Assembly (NCBI GenBank): GCA_946614075.1
Contig: CAMOGO010000091.1
Coordinates: forward strand, 1 to 5,752
Source of the DNA: an uncultured Lachnospiraceae bacterium
GTDB taxonomy: Bacteria > Bacillota_A > Clostridia > Lachnospirales > Lachnospiraceae
Length of the DNA stretch: 5,752 nucleotides
Direction of reading: 5' to 3'
Numbering within the stretch: position 1 is the stretch's first letter; every line of letters begins with the position of its first letter. This document shows, one piece after another, positions 1-5,752 of the stretch. The notes beneath the pieces are model-generated. The model ran no database searches. It had not been told where the DNA came from and saw only the letters and a program-made list of their open reading frames with translations. The position numbers and the translations under genes are program-made.

Positions 1-853
1 CCTCCACCAGCGGAAACGCAATTTCCGGATAATCATCGAAAATCTCGTGGGAAGCGCCTTTTATCACATGGAACTCCGAGTTCTTTATCGCGTTGTGGAT
101 ATCCCGGTTTGCATCCACATCCGTGATGAAATCGCTTTCACCGCACAGGATCATGCAAGGCAGATCCACATTGGCTAGTCCGGGAAGCATGTTGAATTGA
201 TCGTTCGACGCGAGCTCTCCGGACATCTGATACTGGATGACTTCATCGGTTTTGATGCCGCGTTTATTAATGTTAAGGGCTTCCTCCAGGTTAAACCTGC
301 CCTTCCCGTGATACAGCGGCCCCATGATATTCATGTACTCCTGGAACGTAATCTCACCCCTCTGAACGGCCTTGGTCGTCCAGACACGGTACTGCTCTTC
401 TGTTCCGTATTCCAGGATGTGCGCAGCGACCCGGCCCCCTTCGACATCGTCTGCGTTCGGAGAGGAGCATGCGATAATGGCCCCGTAGAGATGCTCCGGA
501 TAATCGATGATGTATCTTTGGACCTTGAAGCCACCGTAGGAATGCCCCAGGATGAAAATCTTGTCCAGTCCGAGATGCTCCCTTAATGCCTCAATATCAT
601 CGACGTTCTGTTTGATGCTGCTCGTCTTAAAGTCTACCCGCTCGCTCCTGCCGCAGCTGCGGTCGTCAATGTAGACAAGCTGCATCGTCTCGGCCAGCCG
701 GGAAAGCGACGGCAAATAGTGGGTGTGGTCCAATCCCGGGCCTCCATGAAGCACGAAGCATACCGGCTTCTCACGCATGACAGGGCCATCCGGAACAAAC
801 TGCAGGCCCTCTACATCAAAAAAGAGTTTTACTCCATTCACCTTTGCGTACAT
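1..853 (-). CDS. Alpha/beta hydrolase, proline iminopeptidase-like (S33 type), 3' end missing
   Basis: This is the N-terminal 284 residues of a probably cytoplasmic alpha/beta-fold hydrolase; the frame is still open at the left edge. The oxyanion-hole motif HGGPG is at residues 36-40, the nucleophile elbow GHSYGG at 103-108 (Ser105), a likely acid in CGESDF (Asp241), and the catalytic His in ASHE (His269), so the full triad is visible. HGGPG and DDRSCGRS (63-70, cf. DQRGxGRS) resemble proline iminopeptidases, which remove N-terminal proline from peptides. The cap region (about 135-225) is divergent, so another peptide, ester or amide substrate is possible. The start at 853 is supported by AGGGGAGGT a few bases upstream. 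No signal peptide is seen. S33 enzymes are usually about 290-315 residues, so little is missing. It has its own promoter and is a separate unit from groESL. The fold is certain; the substrate is not. Confidence 0.9.
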   Translation of the reverse strand, partial: MYAKVNGVKLFFDVEGLQFVPDGPVMREKPVCFVLHGGPGLDHTHYLPSLSRLAETMQLVYIDDRSCGRSERVDFKTSSIKQNVDDIEALREHLGLDKIFILGHSYGGFKVQRYIIDYPEHLYGAIIACSSPNADDVEGGRVAAHILEYGTEEQYRVWTTKAVQRGEITFQEYMNIMGPLYHGKGRFNLEEALNINKRGIKTDEVIQYQMSGELASNDQFNMLPGLANVDLPCMILCGESDFITDVDANRDIHNAIKNSEFHVIKGASHEIFDDYPEIAFPLVE

Positions 854-914
854 TGTTTTTACCTCCCCTTGGTGGATATTCGGAGCCTGGACGGCCCTTT
901 CGCCTTATGTCCTT

Positions 915-943
915 ACTATACTTTGTTTCGTTTTTTTCGTCAA
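915..943 (-). promoter_or_regulatory. Sigma-A promoter of the hydrolase gene
   Basis: On the minus strand, TTGACG (943-938) and TATAGT (920-915) are separated by exactly 17 bp of A-rich spacer. This is close to the vegetative sigma-A consensus. Transcription should start near 908, giving a leader of about 55 nt before the ATG at 853. The -35 box lies only 7 bp beyond the T-tract of the groEL terminator, so the two units are insulated back to back. Confidence 0.8.
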
Positions 944-950
944 CCAAGCG

Positions 951-993
951 AAAAAAAAGGGGCTGCCGCAATAGATGTTGCGGCGCCCCTTTT
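951..993 (-). terminator. Rho-independent terminator of groESL
   Basis: Read on the minus strand, 22 nt after the groEL stop, there is a GC-rich hairpin: AAAAGGGGC-GCCGCAA (993-978), a 6-nt loop (977-972), then TTGCGGC-A-GCCCCTTTT. The stem is 16 bp with one bulged A. It is followed by an unbroken run of eight T (958-951, its first four pairing with the stem's A run). On the plus strand only four T follow the stem, so it acts mainly on minus-strand transcripts. It ends the groES-groEL message. Confidence 0.92.
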
Positions 994-1014
994 GGCATCC
1001 TCATTCGGTTTTCA

Positions 1015-2640
<1,626 letters not shown>

Positions 2641-2683
2641 TCACCTCATACAAACTATTTATTCTTCAAAATGAATTTTCAAG

Positions 2684-2724
2684 CCGTTCCCCGACCTTGG
2701 CCGTTCCCCGACCTTGGCCGTTCC
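2684..2724 (-). repeat. 17-bp tandem repeat in the groES-groEL spacer
   Basis: On the plus strand the unit CCGTTCCCCGACCTTGG occurs twice without gap (2684-2700 and 2701-2717), followed by a partial third copy CCGTTCC (2718-2724). The spacer is AT-rich on its groEL side, so this GC-rich block stands out. In the minus-strand transcript, each copy contains CGGGGAA, which is complementary to TTCCCCG just after the groES stop (2746-2740). Alternative hairpins are therefore possible. The role is unknown; it could affect transcript stability, processing or the GroES:GroEL ratio, or be simple slippage. Confidence 0.85.
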
Positions 2725-2751
2725 TGGGCTTAGAAAATCCGGGGAAATGCA

Positions 2752-3122
<371 letters not shown>

Positions 3123-3135
3123 AAAACCATTAATT

Positions 3136-3164
3136 GTTATACTCGTTGTAGAACAACGTGTCAA
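3136..3164 (-). promoter_or_regulatory. Sigma-A promoter of groES-groEL
   Basis: On the minus strand, a perfect -35 TTGACA (3164-3159) and a -10 TATAAC (3141-3136) are 17 bp apart. The stretch just upstream (about 3165-3198) is AT-rich and may act as an UP element. Transcription should start near 3129, about 93 nt before groES. The promoter is close to consensus, so it should be strong unless repressed; the spacer carries a palindrome that could bind such a repressor. Confidence 0.85.
3141..3161. promoter_or_regulatory. Candidate operator palindrome in the groESL promoter spacer
   Basis: The half-sites ACTCGTTGT (3141-3149) and ACAACGTGT (3153-3161) are inverted repeats around a 3-bp centre. 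The inner six bases (CGTTGT/ACAACG) match perfectly and one of the nine pairs mismatches. The site fills the spacer and touches both the -10 and -35 boxes, where a bound dimer would block RNA polymerase. It is not CIRCE (TTAGCACTC-N9-GAGTGCTAA), not a CtsR box, and not a Gram-positive LexA box. No regulator for it is known to me. Confidence 0.5.
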
Positions 3165-3211
3165 GCCTTATTTTCAAATAATCTCTAAATTTTCTGGGAA
3201 ATCTTCCTGTT

Positions 3212-3245
3212 TTGACTTTCCTTTTCCCATACAACATTCTATAAT
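3212..3245 (+). promoter_or_regulatory. Possible promoter of the small membrane-protein gene
   Basis: A perfect -10 TATAAT (3240-3245) lies 58 bp upstream of the ATG at 3304. The best -35 is TTGACT (3212-3217), but the spacer is 22 bp, longer than the ideal 17. At 17 bp the -35 would be TTTCCT, a poor match. The -10 is convincing; the -35 is not, so the promoter may be weak or need an activator. It points away from the groES promoter, making a divergent control region. Confidence 0.45.
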
Positions 3246-3303
3246 ATGGGGCAATGAGCAGGGCATAACCTGCACAGTTGTTATCTTGAAAGGAGGTTTC
3301 CAC

Positions 3304-3642
3304 ATGAAGGATTTCCTGAAGACCGTCTTGAAAATCGCTGCGGTTTTGATCGCTTTCGCTGCTGTCTGTGCGGCAGTCTACGCTATCGTAAACCGTGTTC
3401 TTGATTACCTGGGTAAGCCAGCCGGCTCTCGTTCCATCCCTGCGGAGGATCCGGAGGCCGATGCAGAGGCCGATGCTGATCTGAGCTTCTTCCAGGATAA
3501 TGAGAAAGATGCGGATGGTCTGGATATCGCAGACGATGACGCCGATATGGATGAGCATTCCACTATCCGCTGGTTCTCCCGCGAATTTCTGGAAAAGCGT
3601 CATTACATGCCTCTTCCGTTCGGTATGCGTAAAAGAGCCTGA
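3304..3642 (+). CDS. Small single-pass membrane protein with acidic domain, unknown function
   Basis: I do not recognise this 112-residue protein. Residues 1-8 are short and slightly basic; about 9-29 form a hydrophobic, Ala/Val/Ile-rich helix typical of a membrane anchor or an uncleaved signal. Residues 46-85 are extremely acidic, with runs such as EADAEADAD (51-59) and ADDDADMDE (77-85). The C-terminus turns basic and aromatic (about 88-112, ending GMRKRA). No cysteine pair, metal motif or enzyme motif is seen. The start at 3304 is fixed by AAAGGAGG at 3289-3296; the frame is open further upstream, but without a better ribosome site. It is transcribed divergently from groES and converges with the MocR gene. 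The good ribosome site and the ordered hydrophobic-acidic-basic layout favour a real gene. Which side of the membrane the acidic part faces is not clear. Confidence 0.8.
   Translation: MKDFLKTVLKIAAVLIAFAAVCAAVYAIVNRVLDYLGKPAGSRSIPAEDPEADAEADADLSFFQDNEKDADGLDIADDDADMDEHSTIRWFSREFLEKRHYMPLPFGMRKRA
3454..3477 (+). repeat. In-frame 12-bp duplication in the acidic region
   Basis: GAGGCCGATGCA (3454-3465) is followed at once by GAGGCCGATGCT (3466-3477). The unit is four codons long and encodes Glu-Ala-Asp-Ala twice (residues 51-58), so copy-number change would lengthen or shorten the acidic stretch without breaking the frame. It looks like a recent local duplication. Confidence 0.75.
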
Positions 3643-3670
3643 TCCAGCCTCAAAAAACGCTTACAGTCAA

Positions 3671-5170
3671 TCACTTTAGAGCCTCGCAGAGCCGTCTGGT
3701 TCCCTCGCGAATCTCCTCCAAGGACAGATTCGCGTAGCCGCAGACGACCGTGTGGCTCTCTTTTTTTTGCCCGGAAATCTGGTATCGGGACATCGGATAG
3801 ACCAGGACGCCGTTTTCCGCCGCGGCTTTCACGATCTCCTCTTCCGTTTTTTCACGGGAAGAAAGCAAAAGGTGCGTGCCGGCGTCGGCGCCGCTTACGG
3901 TAAAATGCCCGGTCAGGCCCTTCAGGCCCTCCAGCATGGCATCATGCTTCTCCCGGTAAATCCCTCTCATCCGGTTCAGATGTCGCTCGAAAAAGCCCTC
4001 TCTCAAGAAGCGGGCCATGACCAGCTGATCGATTTTAGACACGGTCGAGGCATAAAACTCGCATTTTTCCCGGTACTGCACAAGCACCTTCTCCGGCAGG
4101 ACCAGGTAGCTGATACGGATCGAGGGAGCGATCGAACGGGAAAAGGTTCCGAGGTAGATCACCTTCTGTTGGGTGTCGATGCCCTGCAGTGCGGGGATCG
4201 GCTTTCCCCGGTAGCGGAACTCGCTGTCGTAGTCATCCTCGATGATGTAGCGGTTCTCCTCCTTGTCCGCCCAGGAAAGCAGCGCCATCCGGCGGCGGAT
4301 CGGCATGACGCAGCCGGTCGGGAACTGATGGGAAGGCATGGCGTAAAGGAGGCTTGCCCCGCTTTTCGCAAGCGACTCCGGGCAGACACCCTCTTCATCG
4401 GACTCCACCGGTACCGGGTGGATCCCGCTCTGCTCCAGGACTCGGCCCGCCTGACGGTAGGTGTACTCCTCCATCGCGACAGACGATACCGGAAGCATCC
4501 GCGCCAGCAGCAAAAGCAGATACTCGCTTCCTGCGCCGACGAGGATCTGGTCGGGATGGCAGACGACGCCGCGGGCCGAGTACAGGTAGGCCGCGATCGC
4601 CTCCCGGAACTCTCGCTCTCCCTGCGGGCTTCCGGCATTGAACAGCTCTCCGCCGGTCTCGCTGAGTACCTTTCTCGTCAGGCTGCGCCAGCTCTGCACC
4701 GGAACGTGGACAGAATCTACCCCTCGCGGAGAGAAATCGATCATCGCTTCTTTCTCTTCCGAGGAATCCTCGAAAGACTTCTCCCCTGTCCCAGACGTAC
4801 CTGCCATACTTCGGGCCGAGGCCGGATAGTGTGCTGAGGCCGGATTCATGCCAGCTGCCTGGCTCCCGGGCATGCCGGCAAAGGGGCTTCCCGGGGTCTC
4901 CCCCACCTCTTTTCTCCACTCCAGCTCGGCGGCGTAGTAGCCGCTTCCCTGCCGCGCTATGAGATACCCCTCCGCGACCAGCTGGTCGTACGCCGCCTGC
5001 GTCGTGCTCCGGCTGACGGACAGATTCTGAGCCAGGCGCCTCGTCGAGGGTAAACGCGTTGCGGGAGGTATACTCCCTCCCGCAATCTCTTTTTTCAGAT
5101 ATTCATAGATCTGCTCATAGTAGGGTGTCTTACCCTCCTCCAGCAGGATATTCAGGTCGTACATGGCCAT
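3671..5170 (-). CDS. MocR/GabR-family regulator (GntR wHTH + aminotransferase fold) with Lys-to-Arg at the PLP site
   Basis: This is a chimeric transcription factor of 499 residues, the usual family length or slightly more. Residues about 16-80 form a GntR-type winged helix (RLPSTRRLAQNLSVSRST at 39-56; wing GSGYY at 75-79). A Gly/Ser/Ala/Pro-rich linker spans about 83-141. From about 142 to the end it has the fold-type I aminotransferase domain: AGSEYL (213-218), PSHQFPTG (279-286), EDDYDSEFRYRG (311-322), GTFSRSIAPSIR (341-352) and GYANLS (478-483). Family members bind pyridoxal phosphate through the lysine of GTFSK; here residue 345 is Arg (codon CGT, 4138-4136), so no Schiff base can form. 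Known relatives (GabR, PdxR) control GABA or vitamin B6 genes; no such target is nearby. The start at 5170 has only a weak upstream GGGGAA; Met3 is an alternative. It lies 62 bp after glnS on the same strand and may be co-transcribed. Confidence 0.95.
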   Translation of the reverse strand: MAMYDLNILLEEGKTPYYEQIYEYLKKEIAGGSIPPATRLPSTRRLAQNLSVSRSTTQAAYDQLVAEGYLIARQGSGYYAAELEWRKEVGETPGSPFAGMPGSQAAGMNPASAHYPASARSMAGTSGTGEKSFEDSSEEKEAMIDFSPRGVDSVHVPVQSWRSLTRKVLSETGGELFNAGSPQGEREFREAIAAYLYSARGVVCHPDQILVGAGSEYLLLLLARMLPVSSVAMEEYTYRQAGRVLEQSGIHPVPVESDEEGVCPESLAKSGASLLYAMPSHQFPTGCVMPIRRRMALLSWADKEENRYIIEDDYDSEFRYRGKPIPALQGIDTQQKVIYLGTFSRSIAPSIRISYLVLPEKVLVQYREKCEFYASTVSKIDQLVMARFLREGFFERHLNRMRGIYREKHDAMLEGLKGLTGHFTVSGADAGTHLLLSSREKTEEEIVKAAAENGVLVYPMSRYQISGQKKESHTVVCGYANLSLEEIREGTRRLCEALK

Positions 5171-5232
5171 TTCCCATTTTTCCCCGAAAGGGTGGCTCCG
5201 GGCCTCCTGCCGCCTCTTACGCCATCAGGCTT

Positions 5233-5752
5233 TTACGCGGTCGGCAGCTTGAAGGAGCTCTTCAGCGAGACGATACGGTTGAATACCAGATGCTCCGGTG
5301 TGGAATCGTGCGAGTCGACGCAGAAATACCCATTCCGGACAAACTGGAAGCTGTCATAGGCCTTGGCGTCAGCCAGGGACGGCTCGACAAAGCACTCGAC
5401 GGTCGTGAGGGAATTCGGATTCAGGTTCAGGCTGCCATCCTCATTGTAAACGCCCTTGTCCTCGTCGATGATGTTCTCGTACAGACGGGCTGTGGCAGAC
5501 AGTGCCGTGGAAGCGCAGACCCAGTGGATCGTGCCCTTGACCTTACGGCCCTCAAAGCCGCTGCCGCTCTTGGTCTCCGGATCGTAGGTGCAGTGGACCT
5601 CGGTGATGTTGCCGTCCTCGTCCTTCCCCACGCTGGTGCAGGTGACAAAGTAGGCATTCATCAGACGTACCTCATTGCCCGGGAAGAGGCGGAAATTCTT
5701 CTTGACCGGGACCTCCATGAAGTCCTCCTGCTCGATGTAGAGCTCGCGGCCG
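5233..5752 (-). CDS. glnS: Glutaminyl-tRNA synthetase, C-terminal anticodon-binding part (5' end missing)
   Basis: This is the last 172 residues of GlnRS, which joins glutamine to tRNA-Gln in the cytoplasm with ATP. The frame runs off the right edge, so the catalytic Rossmann domain is outside. The visible part is the anticodon-binding beta-barrel region: [11 protein letters not shown] at the edge, then [66 protein letters not shown] and [13 protein letters not shown]. These blocks align in order with the C-terminus of E. coli GlnS. An internal Met at 5718 is not the real start, because conserved GlnRS sequence continues upstream of it. The stop is TAA at 5235-5233. Many Firmicutes instead make Gln-tRNA-Gln by GatCAB amidation; having GlnRS fits a subset of Clostridia. 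No clear terminator follows before the MocR gene. Confidence 0.96.
   Translation of the reverse strand, partial: GRELYIEQEDFMEVPVKKNFRLFPGNEVRLMNAYFVTCTSVGKDEDGNITEVHCTYDPETKSGSGFEGRKVKGTIHWVCASTALSATARLYENIIDEDKGVYNEDGSLNLNPNSLTTVECFVEPSLADAKAYDSFQFVRNGYFCVDSHDSTPEHLVFNRIVSLKSSFKLPTA

Noticed and set aside
3130..3603. Open frame of 157 codons on the minus strand over the groES promoter and the small membrane gene
   Set aside because: It lacks a ribosome site, crosses the strong groES promoter, and overlaps a plus-strand gene with a much better start signal.
3643..3670. Bidirectional terminator between the membrane-protein gene and the MocR gene
   Set aside because: The 28-bp gap has a short A run but no hairpin that I can draw; the two genes may end by overlapping transcripts or signals inside coding sequence.
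3752..4837. Open frame of 361 codons on the plus strand across the MocR gene
   Set aside because: It is antisense to a gene with clear family motifs and shows no domain of its own; GC-biased third positions explain it.
5171..5232. Promoter or terminator between glnS and the MocR gene
   Set aside because: The 62-bp spacer shows a CCCG/CGGG pair on the minus strand but no T-tract, and no spaced -35/-10 pair. An AGGAGG there has no start codon at useful distance.

Overview
The window looks like chromosomal DNA of a mid-GC Firmicute of the class Clostridia, most likely a Lachnospiraceae-type gut or rumen bacterium. The basis is the clostridial character of GroES and GroEL, the strong AGGAGG-type ribosome binding sites, sigma-A-like promoters, a GntR/MocR regulator next to glnS, and a bacterial glutaminyl-tRNA synthetase. 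The genus call is inference only.

Layout, left to right. Positions 1-853 (minus) hold the N-terminal 284 residues of an alpha/beta hydrolase of the proline-iminopeptidase (S33) type, cut by the left edge. Its consensus promoter (915-943) starts 7 bp beyond the T-tract of the intrinsic terminator (951-993) that closes the groESL operon. Positions 1015-3036 (minus) are groEL and groES, separated by a 117-bp spacer with a 17-bp tandem repeat. A strong promoter lies upstream of groES at 3136-3164. No CIRCE element is present; instead a near-perfect inverted repeat sits in the promoter spacer. A small acidic single-pass membrane protein of unknown function (3304-3642, plus) is transcribed divergently from groES. 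It converges with a MocR-family regulator (3671-5170, minus), which follows the 3' part of glnS (5233-5752, minus, cut by the right edge).

Function. Most of the window is housekeeping: protein folding (GroES/GroEL) and glutamine charging (GlnRS). The parts most worth a second look are these: the MocR protein has arginine where the family's PLP-binding lysine should be; the groESL promoter carries an unrecognised palindrome and lacks CIRCE; the groES leader and the groES-groEL spacer may fold; and an unrecognised acidic membrane protein shares the groES control region. I see no mobile element, CRISPR array, tRNA, rRNA or obvious multi-gene novel system.
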